A stretch of 64,000 nt of DNA, taken from NCBI GenBank assembly GCA_037176705.1, contig CM073887.1, positions 55,389,001 through 55,453,000 on the forward strand, given 5' to 3'. This DNA is from Molossus alvarezi. Its lineage: Eukaryota; Chordata; Mammalia; Chiroptera; Molossidae. The notes under the pieces were generated by a model. The model was not told the origin of the DNA and did no database searches. It saw nothing but the letters and a program-made list of their open reading frames with translations. Shown in pieces: positions 44,848 to 57,763 of the stretch. Position 1 is the stretch's first letter. Every line of letters begins with the position of its first letter. The position numbers and the translations under genes were made by a program.

Positions 44848-45087
44848 ATTAATTTATTTTTTAATCCTCACCTGAGGATACCTTTCCATTGATTTTCAAA
44901 TAGAGTGGGAGGGAGAGAAAGAGAAACATTGATGTGAGAGACACATCAATTGGTTGCCCTCCACACGACCCCAACCAGGGTCGGGGATCGAACCACAACC
45001 GAGGTACATGCCCTTGACCAGAATCAAACCTGCGAACCTTTGGTCTGCAGGTTGATGCTCTAACCGCTGAGCCAAACCAACCAGGGC
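44848..45087 (-). repeat. Ves SINE
   Basis: Flanked by TATTTAATTTTTAAATT-type repeats. An L1-type GTGACATTGGTTAATAAAAT follows at 45117. Confidence 0.9.
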
Positions 45088-45974
45088 TATTTAATTTTTT
45101 AAATTGAATTTATTAGAGTGACATTGGTTAATAAAATTATATAGGTTTCAGGTGTTCATCAAATTGAAGTTTTTAGAAAGTTCAATCTGTAGTCTTTCCC
45201 TTTCTCTTCCCAGAGGTTGGTGGGCATAGCTGAGTTCCCACTCAGCAATCACTCGGTCTTTCTGTTGACCAGCCCATCCTGGGTGACCACTCTGGAAATT
45301 CCAAGGGTTTTAGTAGCTCTGTGCCAGTAACAGGGACAAAGACTGATATATGTTGTGCCATATCCCTGCATCTGGCACCACCTCCAGCCTTTAAGACTCC
45401 TCACCAGCCTTGGACAAAAGCCCCCTTTGTGGACTCTTAATCCTCTCCAGAGCTCTCCAGCCCCCACAAAACCAAGAGCTGTTCCCTGAGTTGTGAAGTC
45501 AGGTGTCCTGGGTTTAAGGACCAGCTGTGCTGCTTTCTGGCGGTGGGACCTCAGGCCAGTGACCTCCCATCTCTTGCCTGTTCCTTCATCTGTGAGCCTG
45601 GGGCACCTGCCTCACAGGGAGGCTGTCGGGACAAGGGGGTAAGGCAGGCAAGCCTGAGAGCAGCAACTGGCACAGCGTGGCCCTTGAGTGTTAACTCCTT
45701 CCGGCCAGGAAGCCTTCCCTGACCACCCTGCTCCACCCCACCCTAGGCTCTGTTGGCCGTATTTCTCACTAGAAACAAATATTTGCCCAGATGTCTATGG
45801 GTCATCAGTGTCCCTTGCGGCCAGCACTGCCCTGATTTCACCCTGAATGCTGTCTAGTGGATAAGTGTTGGACAGTTTGAAGGACTGACCAAACCCCACT
45901 TCCAACGGCCTGCCAGGTTTCCCTCTCCCCACTCATTGAGCCCTAGGGACTGACCAGAACCCAGAAAACCAGAG

Positions 45975-46450
45975 AACCAGGAGTCTGCATCGGCTGCTTT
46001 ATTTAAGGGCTTATGACCAACAGTTGTCCCCGATCCAGCCACTCCCTCCTCTATAAAAGCAACTAAACATGAACCAGGGACACCCTACCAGGGCCCAGCC
46101 GAGGGACCTGAGGTTTTGAATCTCAGGCCACAGTCCTTGGAAGATAGAGGAGGGCGGGCAGTCCAGTTCAAATGGGCAAGGTGTTTGGGAGGTGGGTGAG
46201 GAGGCTGGAGTCCTGAGGCTGTCTCTGCGGGGCTTGCTCTCACACAGGATGTCAGAACATTGGTCCTTGGAAAAGTCAGGGCCCCAGAGCCAGGAGAATC
46301 AAGGGCCAAAAGAGGGAGCAAGTCAAAGGCTTTTGGAGCCAAGGGAGGCAGTTCAGGCCCCCAGAGCCCAGCAACCACTCAACTCAAGCCCCTGCCCATG
46401 AGCACACCCCCATGGTCACACTTGCAGCCACACATTCACACCCACATTCA

Positions 46451-46495
<45 letters not shown>

Positions 46496-46606
46496 GCTGC
46501 GAGGGCCCTGGACCCACACCCTGGACCTCAGGAATGTCTCTGGATTGGTACCCAGTGGGCTGGTCTACGGCAGCGGGGCTGCCAAGGGGGTGGGTCCTCT
46601 GAATTG
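45975..46606 (-). other. ELOF1: ELOF1 3' UTR with poly(A) signal
   Basis: About 630 bases from the stop to AATAAA on the minus strand at 45998-46003. It contains a (CA)n run at 46453-46493 that would be a (UG)n tract in the mRNA. The exact 3' end is inferred from the signal. Confidence 0.7.
46453..46493. repeat. (CA)n microsatellite in the ELOF1 3' UTR
   Basis: About 20 units. In ELOF1 mRNA this is a (UG)n run. Confidence 0.9.
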
Positions 46607-47529
<923 letters not shown>

Positions 47530-48049
47530 TTAAGTAGGTTACTTAATCTCTCTGTACCTCAAGTTTCCTTATTTATAAAATAGAGATGAGGTTCCTACCT
47601 CAGGGGGTCTGACATGACAAATCTTAAGTGCCTGCATAGTGTATGGCCCATCCAATGTCGGCACCTACATTGGAAGCCACTGTTCCTGGTGAGGACGACA
47701 CAAGCAACTGACAGGCCAGTTGCCAGGGCTGGGCAGAGCCTAAGTGCTCAGGAGTTGACAATTTTAGAAGCAGCTGCTCTTCTTGTCAAGGGCCATGCAA
47801 GGGCCACCCAAAAGGAATGACACTCCCTGGGCAGCCTATCCACAGAAGAGAGCTCCTGGGCAGAGAAGTGTTTCAAGCAGAGGAACACCATGTACGAGGC
47901 TGAGGGGCAGGAATCTGAGTGCTAGGCTAGTGGTTGGGGACCACGCAGGTGGGGAACGGGACAGGCTGAAGAGGGAGCAGGTGGGAGGATTTCAAATGTT
48001 TAGCTAGATCCTGATGGCCATGGGAAAGAAACATCACTTTGAGCTTTTT

Positions 48050-48307
48050 TAAAAAAAAATTTCTTCTTTCTTTTTTTAAAATATCACCCAGGAACATTTT
48101 TTGCATTTATCTTTAGATAGAGTGGGGGGAGGGGGGGGAGAGAGAAACATCGATGTGAGAGAGACACATTGAGTGGTTGCCACCCATGACCCCAACAGGG
48201 ACCTGCGACAAACTGCAACCGAGCTACCTGCCCTTAGCGGGAACCAAACCTGGGTCTCTCTGGACCGCAGGCGGACGCTCCAACTGCTGAGCCAAACGGG
48301 CCAAGGC
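48050..48307 (-). repeat. Ves SINE
   Basis: In ELOF1 intron 1. Diverged tail end (AAAATATCACCCAGGAACA). Confidence 0.88.
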
Positions 48308-48511
48308 TCCTTCACCTTTTTCAATTAGTCCCTCAAACCCCCTCCCTTCTGGCAACCATCAATCTGTTTTCTGCATTTATGACTCTGTTTTGTTTGTTCA
48401 TTTATATTGTTCTTTATATTCCACATACACGTGAAATCATATGGTATTTATCTTTCTCTGACTTATTTCACTTAGCATAATACCCTCCATGCTGTGGCAA
48501 CATCCTTATTC
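48308..48511 (-). repeat. L1 3'-region fragment
   Basis: CTTCTGGCAACCATCAATCT and ATGACTCTGTTTTGTTTG are antisense L1-type sequence between two SINEs. Confidence 0.6.
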
Positions 48512-48761
48512 TTTTTTTTTATTCCTCACCCGAGGATATTTTTCTATTTATCATTAGATAGAGTGGAGGGGGGCGAGGAGAAAGAGAGACAGAGAGAAAC
48601 ATCAATGTGATAGAGCCAGACTGATTGGTTTCCTCCTGCATGACCCAACCAGGGCCGGGGACAAACCGCAACTGAGGTACGTGTCCTTGACTGAAATCGA
48701 ACCCATGACTCATTGGTCTGTGGACCCCTGTTCTAACAGCTGAACCAAACTAGCCAGAGCA
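48512..48761 (-). repeat. Ves SINE
   Basis: Inserted in the L1 fragment. Flanks are AACATCCTTATT and AACATCTTCATT. Confidence 0.9.
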
Positions 48762-49289
48762 ACATCTTCATTTTTAACTGAGGATGCTTCCAAGTCAATG
48801 AATAAACAGAAGCAGTAGGCAGAGAACATCTACAAGCCTCCTGGACCACCCATTTGGCCTTGCCCTCTTTGTCTTAGAAGAATGTCCGTGGTCCCCACAA
48901 AACCAATTTGTGCCCTGGATCCTAACATCACATTTTCTGTCTCTACTAGATCATTAACAAACACATTTGTTACTTCCTCTCCCATCATTAAAAACAAACA
49001 AAACCCGCCAAAAATGAAACACCTCCTTCTTTGCAGGTTTTTCTAGTAGAGCTGTCTGTATTTACCATCTGTGTTCCCTCCCATTCTCTTTCCATCACCT
49101 GCCCCATGCTGCCCATCCCAAAGGGCAGTCCCCACTCCTCAGGGCACCGGTAACACTGGTTCACTCTTCCTGCCCTTCCCACAGGGCCCTCAGAACCCTG
49201 CACTTTTATACTCTGGACTCACTGACAGTTCCTTTCACTCTCTGCTACTGCTGATCCCCCATCCCCACTTCTTTAATGATAAGAGTCCA

Positions 49290-49900
49290 CAAGCTCAATC
49301 TTTGGGCCCCTCCATTCTGTCTACACTCACCTCTATGGCGATCTCACCCAGCCTCAGGGCTTCCTATGCCTCCTCTACACTGATGCTACTTGCCTCTCTG
49401 GCCTTGATGTCTCCTTTGAACCACAGACTTACCCATCTACCTGTCTTGGTCACACCTCCACCTGATGCTAATAAATGTTTAAACATAACCTGTCCAAAAC
49501 TGAGCTCCTGACACCTCAACCTGCTCTCTCGCATTCTTCCCCATCTCAGCAGAAAGCAAATCCATCTTTCCAAAAACCTTGGACTCATCCTCAATTCCTT
49601 TCTTTCTCTCTTCTCTCACACAGCTCTTATCTGATCCTGATCCTGTTGCTCCTCTAAAACACATCAGAATCTGACCACTTCTCACCACCTCCAGGGTGGT
49701 GTCCTGGTCTGAGTCCAGAGTCCTGGTCATCTCTGGTCTGGATTATCACAACAACCTCTTCATTGGTCTCCCTGCACCTCCAAATGTAAATTCCATAAGG
49801 GCAGGGACTTTTGTCTTTTTTGTGTGTCCTCAGAGCCAAGATCTGCTCAAGGCACAGAGCTGGCACTAAATAAATATTTACTGAGTGAATGAATGAATAA
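49290..49900 (+). repeat. L2 LINE fragment
   Basis: Sense L2: CCAAAACTGAGCTCCTGACA, ATCTGACCACTTCTCACCAC, and the tail GCACTAAATAAATATTTACT. Confidence 0.8.
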
Positions 49901-50350
49901 ACCAATGCCAGGCCCTACACTAAACCGCAGCAATGCTGTAATCAAGGCAGGCAAGGTGTCTGCTCTTGTGAAACTTATACTGTAGTGGATGAAGAGAGAC
50001 CTGTAACAAGTTAACGAATAAGTGAAATCATTCCAAATATTGTTAAGTCCTATGAGGTTAACACCAGGACCAGGCGAACACTTCCAGAATGGGCCTACTG
50101 CAGATAGGAGTAGAATGGGAGGACCCTCTGGGTAAGTCATTTAAGCTGAGGCCTGAATGATGAGAGAAGGCGCCCTGCAAGGCAGTCCAGGCAGAGGGAA
50201 CAGCAACTGCAAAGTCTTCGAGGCAGAAGCTTTTCTTGAGAAAGAGAAAGAAGACTGACTGGTACATCTAAAGCTTGGTGAACAATGGGGAGAAGGGTAA
50301 GAGACGCGACAGAAGTAAGCAGCAGCCAGATCCCACAAGACCTTGCAGGC
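49900..50350 (-). repeat. L2 LINE fragment, opposite orientation
   Basis: Antisense L2: GCTGAGGCCTGAATGATGAG, CCAGGCAGAGGGAACAGCAA. It follows the sense copy, head to tail reversed. Confidence 0.7.
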
Positions 50351-50739
50351 TTTAGTAAGGTGCAGTCAGTTCTGCAGCCCATGCTCTCACCTACCAAGGC
50401 AGTTTTGTCCCCGAAGCCTGGCCCTGGGTATCACCTGCAACATAATCACCTGGGGGCCCTCATAAACGGCTGTTTTCTGAACCCCACCCTTGATCTATCC
50501 CCACTATAATGTCAGTTCTGGAGGGGTCGGGGAATGATTTTTCCAGCACGCATAGTTCCTGGTATGCATTAAGTGCTCAATAACTATTTGTTGAATGAAC
50601 GAGTCTCCTGAATCAGAAGCTACAGATGGGCCCCCAAATCCCCTTTTACCCGGTGACTACAATAACCCATCCCAGGAAAGAGGGCTGGCCTGCCCATCAA
50701 GCCCAGGGGTCTTGGCCTGCCCTTCGGCAACTACGACTA

Positions 50740-51290
50740 AGTCCAAAGGCGCCAAGCGGGGGATGGAAGAGGGGTCGGCCCCTGATCCAGCCGTAACTCC
50801 AGAGGCGGAGGGAGGGCGGTCCCTCCAGGCTCACCAAGTCTTCGGCGGCGCCTTCTGCAGGTAGAGGCCAGGCCTCCGAACAGCTGTGCGGAGCCGGCTG
50901 GGACCCCGGGGAGTCAAGCTCCCCGACGGGCCACCCTCGAAGCCCGGGGCCCTCGGCGCCTCCTCCGGGACCCCGTGAGCGGCCCCGACTCGAAGAGCAC
51001 CCAGCCCCGCCCAACTCCAACGCCCTCCCGCGCGAACCGTCACCTGCACTAGCCTGCTTTCCAGGTTGCGACGGCCTCGTTCACCCGAGAGAGAGTGACT
51101 TCCGGTTCTCAGCGGAAGCGGAATCTCATTCTCCCCTCACGTCCCGCCCACCCGTAGCCCAGCAGGCAGGACCCGCCTCCTTCAACATCGTTGTGTGCCT
51201 GCGAAGTCTCATTCCAGGGACGGGGGTGCGCCCAGCGGCAGTTTCGCAGTGCGCCTGCGCGTGGGTTTGAGCGCGTTTGACTGTATCTGT
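50740..51290 (-). promoter_or_regulatory. ELOF1: CpG-island promoter of ELOF1
   Basis: A CpG-dense block with two ETS motifs on the minus strand: CCGGAAGT (51098-51105) and a nearby GGAAG-type site (51112-51120, read on plus). An NRF-1-like TGCGCCTGCGCG is at 51250-51261. No TATA box is seen. The arrangement fits a constitutive promoter firing leftward, and rightward firing cannot be excluded. Confidence 0.6.
51044..51100 (-). other. ELOF1: ELOF1 exon 1 (non-coding)
   Basis: Inferred 5' UTR exon ending in the donor GTGCAG|GTGACG at 51044, inside a CpG-rich block. The 3.7-kb intron to exon 2 holds SINEs, an L1 piece and L2 pieces. The 5' edge is uncertain. Confidence 0.6.
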
Positions 51291-51704
51291 GCAAAGACAA
51301 TTATTTCTGGTCAGTTTCTAGGGGTGGCGGATCCCGCATTTCAGGGCGGTGGGCCGGGCCATGCCAGGGCTGGAAATGTATCCTTGTCCTCGGTCGCAGC
51401 ATCTTCTTGGGAATGTCTCGCTTGTCTTTCCCGATTCAAGCCCATCCCCGCGCAGCCCACCCAGGTCTCCCCAACGTGGGACACATTAAAATATCCCGGT
51501 GTCTAGGAATTGCAAGTATTAGTATGGCTGAATCAGGGTGAGGGGGAAGCTTGTAAGACGCTCTTCTCCAACTTGAACAAGAACCTGCGGATTTTACAAT
51601 TGACATTTGATCACTGGTAATCTTGGTAAGAACTGTTTCATTCCAGTGTTCAGGAAAATAACTTGTAATGAGGTGTATGTTAAATAGACCTATTTCTAAG
51701 ATTT

Positions 51705-51718
51705 CCACTAGGGGGCAG
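51705..51718 (+). promoter_or_regulatory. CTCF-type motif (perfect core)
   Basis: CCACTAGGGGGCAG, all 14 positions of the core consensus, about 600 bases upstream of the ELOF1 start and between ELOF1 and ACP5. Confidence 0.6.
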
Positions 51719-51720
51719 GG

Positions 51721-52009
51721 CTGCCCTTAGAGTGCCTTTCAGGAAGACAACCCCCCCCTCCCCTACCCCCACCCCGTGCTGGTTACAAACCTGGACACAG
51801 ACTGGACGGGATCATACAATTAACGTTGCTTTGCAACTTGCTATTTCCACTTAATGGTCAATACACATACAGATAACTCTTGTTTTTAGTAGCTACACAA
51901 TTCATAGTGCAACTCTGCCATGGTATATGAGCAGTCCTCTATTTGCTGAAGTTTAGTTTTTCCCTCCCACCTTCCCTCCCTTCCTTCCTTCATTTATTTA
52001 TTTACTTAT
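51721..52009. other. Intergenic DNA right of the ELOF1 promoter
   Basis: Unassigned LINE-like AT-rich sequence followed by a CCTT/TTTA low-complexity run (51960-52012). Confidence 0.45.
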
Positions 52010-52262
52010 TTATTTTAATCCTCACCTGGATTAAAAGTGAGGACACTTTTGCATTTATCTTCAGATAGAGCAGGAGGGAGAGAGGGGGGAAGAGAGAGAA
52101 ACATCAATGTGGGAGAGACACATGGACTAGTTGCCACCCATATGACACCAACCTGGGCTGGGGACAAACTGCAACCAAAGTATGTGACCCTAGCAGGAAC
52201 CGAACCTGGAACTCTCTGGTCTGCAGGCCAATGCTCTAACCGCTGAGCCAAACTGGCCAGGG
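52010..52262 (-). repeat. Ves SINE
   Basis: Has a partial duplication near its tail end (CTCACCTGGATTAAAAGTGAGGAC region). Confidence 0.88.
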
Positions 52263-52519
52263 TTTCACTTCTTTATTTAGATATAATCGATAGACAATAA
52301 ACTGAATGATTTAAACTATGAAATTTTATGTCTTGACGTTTGCATATACCCGTGAAACTATCACCACAATAGTGAATGTTTTCATCACCCCAAGAAGTTT
52401 CCTCCCATTTCTTTGTAGTCAATTCCTTCCCTGCCCCCAGCCCTGCCACCAGCTGATCTGTTTTCAGTTCCTATAGCTTTGTATTTTTCAGACAATCACA
52501 TAAACAGTAATACAATATG

Positions 52520-52748
52520 GCCCTGGCCAGTTTTGCTCAGCAGTTAGAGCATCGACCTGTGGACCAAAGAGTCCTGGGTTTGATTCCAGTCAAGGACACG
52601 GACCTCGGTTGTGGTTTGTCCCGGCCCTCGTTGGGGTTGTGGGGGTGGCAACCACTGGATGTGTCTCTCTCACATCGATGTTTCTCTCTTCCTCTCTCCC
52701 TCCCACTTTGTCTGAAGATAAATGTAAAAATATCCTCAGGTGAGGATT
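52520..52748 (+). repeat. Ves SINE (first layer of the nest)
   Basis: Its 18-bp target duplication AAACAGTAAT(A/G)CAATATG is at 52502-52519 and 54364-54381. The right copy was displaced 1.6 kb by the L1 in its tail. Confidence 0.9.
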
Positions 52749-53143
52749 AAAAAAACACACCACATAGGGTACATATATTCTTTCTGATTGGTGTTTCAGG
52801 CTTCTTTGGGTATATTCCTAGAAGTGGGATCACTGGGTCAAATGGCAATTCAATTTTTAATTTTTTGAGGTAACACCATAGTGTTTTCCATAGTGGCCGC
52901 ACCAGTCTGCATTCCCACCAGCAGTGTACTAGAGTCCCCTTTTCTGCACAGCCTCACCAACACTTGTTGTTTGATGATTTGTTGATGGCGGCCATTCTGG
53001 CAGGTATGAGTTGATACCTTATTATTGTTTTAATTTTCATCTCTCTGATGATTAGTGATGTTGAGCATTTCTTCATATGTCTCTTAGCCATTTGTATGTC
53101 CTGTTTGGAGAGGTGTCTATTTAGTTCCTCTGCCCATTTTTTA

Positions 53144-53404
53144 TTTTATTTTATTTTATTTTATTTTTATCCTCACCTGAGGACTTTTTTCCATTTTTTG
53201 TTCAGGTAGAGTGGGAGGGAGAGAGAGGAACAGAGAGAGAGAGAGAAACATCGATGTGAAAGGGACACATCGAGTGGCTGCCACCCGCACAACCGACCAG
53301 GGCCGGGGACAAACTGCAGCCGAGGTACGCGCCCTTAGCGGAACCGAACCCGGGTCTCTCAGGACCGCAGGCCGACGCTCTAACCGCTGAGCCAAACCGG
53401 CCAG
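53144..53404 (-). repeat. Ves SINE (third layer, young)
   Basis: Near-consensus copy inside the inverted L1, flanked by CTCTGCCCATTTTTTA (53128-53143 and 53405-53420). Confidence 0.94.
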
Positions 53405-53490
53405 CTCTGCCCATTTTTTAATTGGGTTCTTTGTCTTCCTTTTGTTTATCTGTATAAGTACTCTATATATTTTAGAACTTAACCCCTTAT

Positions 53491-53540
53491 CTGATGTATC
53501 ATTGGCATTTATGCTCTGATGTATCATTGGCATTTATGCT
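53491..53540. repeat. 25-bp perfect tandem duplication
   Basis: The unit beginning CTGATGTATCATTGG is present twice head to tail in the inverted L1. Confidence 0.9.
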
Positions 53541-55511
53541 CTCCCATATAGTGGGATCCCTTTCCATTTTGGTGGTTGTTTCTGTTGCTGTGCAGAAGCT
53601 TTTGAGTTTGATGTAGTCCCATGTGTTCATTTTCTCCTTTGTTTGTGTTGCCTTAGGTGATGTATCAGTGAAAATTCTGCTGCAGGTGATGCTGAAATTT
53701 TGTTGCCTACATTTTCTTTTAGAATTTTTATGGATTCAAGAGTCACATTTAAGTTTTGTTTTTTTTTTTTTTATCCATTTTGAGTTTATTTTTGTGTATG
53801 GTGTAAGTTGATCATCTAGTTTCTTTTTTTTGCATGGGGCTGTCCAATTTTCCCAACACCATTTATTAAAGAGGCTGTACTATTTATAATAGCTAAGATC
53901 TGGAAACAGCCCAAATGTCCACCAGTAGACGAATGGATAAAAAAGCTGTGGTACATATACACAATGGAGTACTATGCAGCTATAAGAAAGAACGATCTCT
54001 TATCCTTTGAGATGACATGGAGGGATCTGGAAAGTATTATCCTAAGCAAAACAAGCCAAACCGAGAAAGACAAGTATCATATGATCTCACTTATTTGTGG
54101 AATATAATGAACATAACAGTCTGAAGAACAGGGTAGTCCCAGAGACGTGGAAGTAGGGTACAGACTGACAATCTCCAGAATGTGGAGGGGATAAACCACA
54201 GAACTTATATAAATGTATACATAACCAATGGACGTGGACAACAAAGCTGGGGACAAGGTAGGGAGGAAGGGGGAGGAGGGTGTCAATGGGAGAAAAAGGA
54301 GAAACATCTGTAACAAAAATAAATAAATAAATAAATAAAATAAGAAAAATAAAAAAACACACAAAACAGTAATGCAATATGTAGTCTTTTGAGTTTAGCG
54401 TCTTTTACTCAACTTACTACCCTCGAGTCTATGTTGTATCTATCAGTAGTTTGTTTCTTTCTTTTTTTGAGTTGTAGTCCATTATGAGGAAAATTCAGCT
54501 TGTTTATTCTTTCAGCTATTGATGTACATTTGGGTTGTTTCCAGTTTGGGACCAATGATGACTAGAATTACAATGAGTCATCTAATTCAGATCTTTGTGG
54601 GGATACTCATTTTCATCTACTCTGTTTTATTTTTACACTGAAATGTATGATCCTTCTGGAATTTATTCTTGTATATGGTTAAAAGTAGGGTTCAGACTCT
54701 GTCTTCTGGGCAAATCAACAAGGCAAATTATACCTTTTCTGTGAAGTTACAATATAACCTGCAACCTACATCACATTTTCCTGTGTTCTTGAGTTTCTTT
54801 CTGGATTCCCTCTGGGTGGTTTCCTGTAGCCAATGTTGTGCTGTTTTGATGACAGTGCATTTTGCTGTTTGGTAAGACAGGTCTTTTATCTTCTTATTCA
54901 TGACTCTTAGCTTTGGAAGCTAGTGAGTAGGTAGGTGTGGCCAGATTATCTGGGGACAAACTACTTGCTGCTTGAGGGTGCTGGTGCTCATTCCTCAGTG
55001 TGAAAAGTAGAGCGGGGACATGATACTACCCATGATGATTGAAACAAATGTGGTTGCTTGGGAAGAGTGAGAAGAGATGAATCCCTGCAATTGGCCTTAA
55101 GGAATTTTGTCATCTTGTTCTTTGCAGTTTAGAAGCCATCTTTCTAACAATGGCTGGTTGGTGTTGTTCCCCCAAACCATACAGAAGCTCTCTGAGAGCG
55201 AATGTCTACTCTGTTTTATTCTTTTTGGTGTCCCCAGCTATCTGACACAGAACTTGGTCCAAGTGCTTGGTCGTTGTGGTGGAGGGGACCAGCCCTTTTC
55301 CTGCCACTCATTCCCTGAGTCAGCTTTGATGTATCACTTCTCCTTTCCAAGCTCTGGGCCCTGTGAACCAGGACATTGGGCTAATTCCACGGTTTAGGCC
55401 CTGCCAGCAGGGACATTGGACTGACCTCTGATTCAGACCCCTTCCTGCCCAGAGCCTCTGAGTCATTAGGAAGAGTCTGGGTGGCTGTGAGCTGCCTTGA
55501 CTGTTGTGGGT

Positions 55512-55729
55512 TTTTTGTTTTTTTTTTTCCTTTATTGATTTTAGAGAGAGAGGTAGTGAGAGGGAGAGAGAGATAGAAACATCGATGAGAGAACACTGAT
55601 TGGCTGCCTCCTGCATGCTCCCCACTGGCGACCGGACCCACAACCCAGGCATTTGCCCTGACCAGGAATCGAACTGGTGACCTCTTGCTGCATGGGTTGA
55701 TGCTCAACCACTGAGCCACACAGGCCAGA
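55512..55729 (-). repeat. Ves SINE, second subfamily
   Basis: Flanked by TTGACTGTTGTGG on both sides. Confidence 0.92.
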
Positions 55730-56324
55730 CTTGACTGTTGTGGTTAAGATTAAGAGTCTGCCACTTCCTGGGCATGACCTTGGGCACTTAATCTGTTCTG
55801 TTTCTGTACTGTCCTTTGAGAAGCAAGGTTGGTTATGGCCCTTCTCTCATGGGTCGGGATTAGAAGTGATGGTGTTTTGTGGCATAGAGCTTGGCTGGTA
55901 GTAATGCCAGTCAGGTAAACATCAATTGGAAGGAAATCAGGGCTGGTCTTTGGGTAAGATAGCTTTGCTTAATTTTAGCAGTAACAAATGCACGTTATAA
56001 CAAATTTGACAATATGGACATCTCTAGGGAATGGAAAGTACTCCTTCAAGTTCTGCTCCCTAGCAGTAACCTCAGTTACATTTTTTCCAGGCTATTTCAC
56101 TTCACTCAGCTGGGCTGGCAGACCCTGCCCTGTAGCAGCTGAAGCAGTAGTCGAGGGCAGGCCAAGGGAGAGGTTTCTGTGACTCACCTGGTGCTAGATG
56201 GCTCAGGTGCCTGTGGGTAGGTGTTATTCAACTCTCCCCAGAGGGGAACTGGGTGTCTCGCAGCTTTCAGCTCAGGATGCACATTCTGCTTTCAGCATTC
56301 ATCATAAGAAACAGGCCCTGAACC

Positions 56325-56500
56325 CTGGCCAGGTAGCTCAGTTGGTTAAAGCGTTGCTGGTACGCCAAGGTTACGGATTTGATCTCGGGTCAGGGCACAA
56401 GCCAGAAGCAACCAATGAATACATACATAAGTGGAACAACAAATTGATGTTTCTCTCTCTCTAAAATCAATCAATAAAAATTTTAAAATCCTCTTAAAAA
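56325..56500 (+). repeat. tRNA-derived bat SINE, third type
   Basis: GTGGAACAACAAATTGATG body. Flanked by GAAACAGGCCCTGA on both sides. Confidence 0.9.
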
Positions 56501-57019
56501 AGAAAAAAGAAACAGGCCCTGAAATAATGCTTCTGAAAGTTTTTCTACACACATACTTGCACAGATGTACAAAAGTGTGGGTCCAGGGATGCATACAGTT
56601 CTGTACGTATGTTAGCAAAAGGAAAAGACTGGAGAAGATGTCAGCGGTCCTCAGCAAGGAGCCGGTGACATAGGTGGAATCACTGTGGCTGTTAAAGAGA
56701 ACGGCAGTCCTGCTCTTTGGAATGTATCTTGTTTATCCTACAAACACATCTGCCCATGTAGGAAACAGGGACAGGGTCATTTATTGCAGTACTGTTTGAG
56801 GATAGCATTGGAAGCAATCCTGGTAACCCTTAGGAGAGGGCTGGTTAGATAGGCAGTGGGTCGGGCACATGGTGAGGCCTCTATAGCCCCAGAAAGAGCC
56901 AGAAACCACTGAGAGCAGATAGGCAGATCTCTAGGTATAACAGGCAGGAACGGGAAAGAGCAGAGAGCACCTTTGGGGGTGCAGGGCATGCTTATACCTC
57001 TATCTTTTTATTTATTTGT

Positions 57020-57263
57020 TTATTCTCTTTATTTTTTTTAAATCTTCACCCAAGGACATTTTGCATTATCTTCAGATAGAGCGGGAGGGAGAGAGGAAGA
57101 GAGAGAGAGAGAAACGTTGATGTGAGAGAGACACATTGAGTGGTTGCCACCCACACAACCCCAACCGGGGCTGGAGACACACTGCAATTGAGGTATATGT
57201 GCCCTTAGCGGGAACCGAACCCGGGCCTCTCTGGTCTGTGGGTTGACGCTCTAACCAGCCAAG
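57020..57263 (-). repeat. Ves SINE missing its head end
   Basis: Inserted in the tail of the next SINE; the last bases of the head (GCTGAGCCAAACTGG) are lost. Confidence 0.88.
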
Positions 57264-57481
57264 GTATTTATTTATTTTCTTTATTGATTTTAAAAAGAGA
57301 GGAAGGGAGAGGAAGAGAGAGATAGAAATACCAATGAGAGAGAACATCGATTGGCCGCCTCCTGCATGCCCCACACTGGGGATTTGGCTCACAACCTGGG
57401 CATGTGCCCTGACCAGGAATCAAAGCGGTGATCTCCTGGTGCATGGGTCGATGCTCAACCACTGAGCCACACCGGCCGGGC
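57264..57481 (-). repeat. Ves SINE, second subfamily (host)
   Basis: The pair is flanked by TATACCTCTATCTT and TATACCTGTATCTT. Confidence 0.88.
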
Positions 57482-57534
57482 TATACCTGTATCTTAATTG
57501 TGGTAGAGCTTTGTGGGTGTGTGTCTTTGTCAAA

Positions 57535-57763
57535 ATGCCTGGAACTGACATACTGACAAACCTCACAGGAGAGGCATGGGGGGTGGGAAGAGATAAACCA
57601 AAGAACTTCTGTGCATATATGTATAACCAATGGATGAAGACAATAGTGTGGGGAAGGCAGGAGGCGTGTGTGAGTGGGGAGGAGGAGGTCAATGGAGGAA
57701 TAAAGGGGGAACATCTGCAACACTTTCAACTATAAAGATTAAAATAAATAAATAAAATGTAAA
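57535..57763 (+). repeat. L1/HAL1 3' end
   Basis: A 5'-truncated tail sharing ACTGACAAACCT, GATAAACCAAAGAACTT and GTCAATGG with the HAL1-like element, ending in (AAAT)n. Confidence 0.75.

Larger units (their letters stand above)
52761..54350 (+). mobile_element. 5'-inverted (twin-primed) L1 insertion
   Basis: Inverted ORF2 sequence (52761 to about 53877, minus orientation) abuts sense 3' sequence (about 53878-54350) ending in (AAAT)n. The duplication AAAAAAACACAC (52749-52760 and 54351-54362) places it in the SINE's A-tail. It is non-functional. Confidence 0.85.
52263..54620 (-). repeat. Old L1 fragment, host of a nested insertion
   Basis: Antisense L1-type sequence on both sides (52263-52501 and 54382-54620) of the 1.9-kb nested insert. 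Confidence 0.55.
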
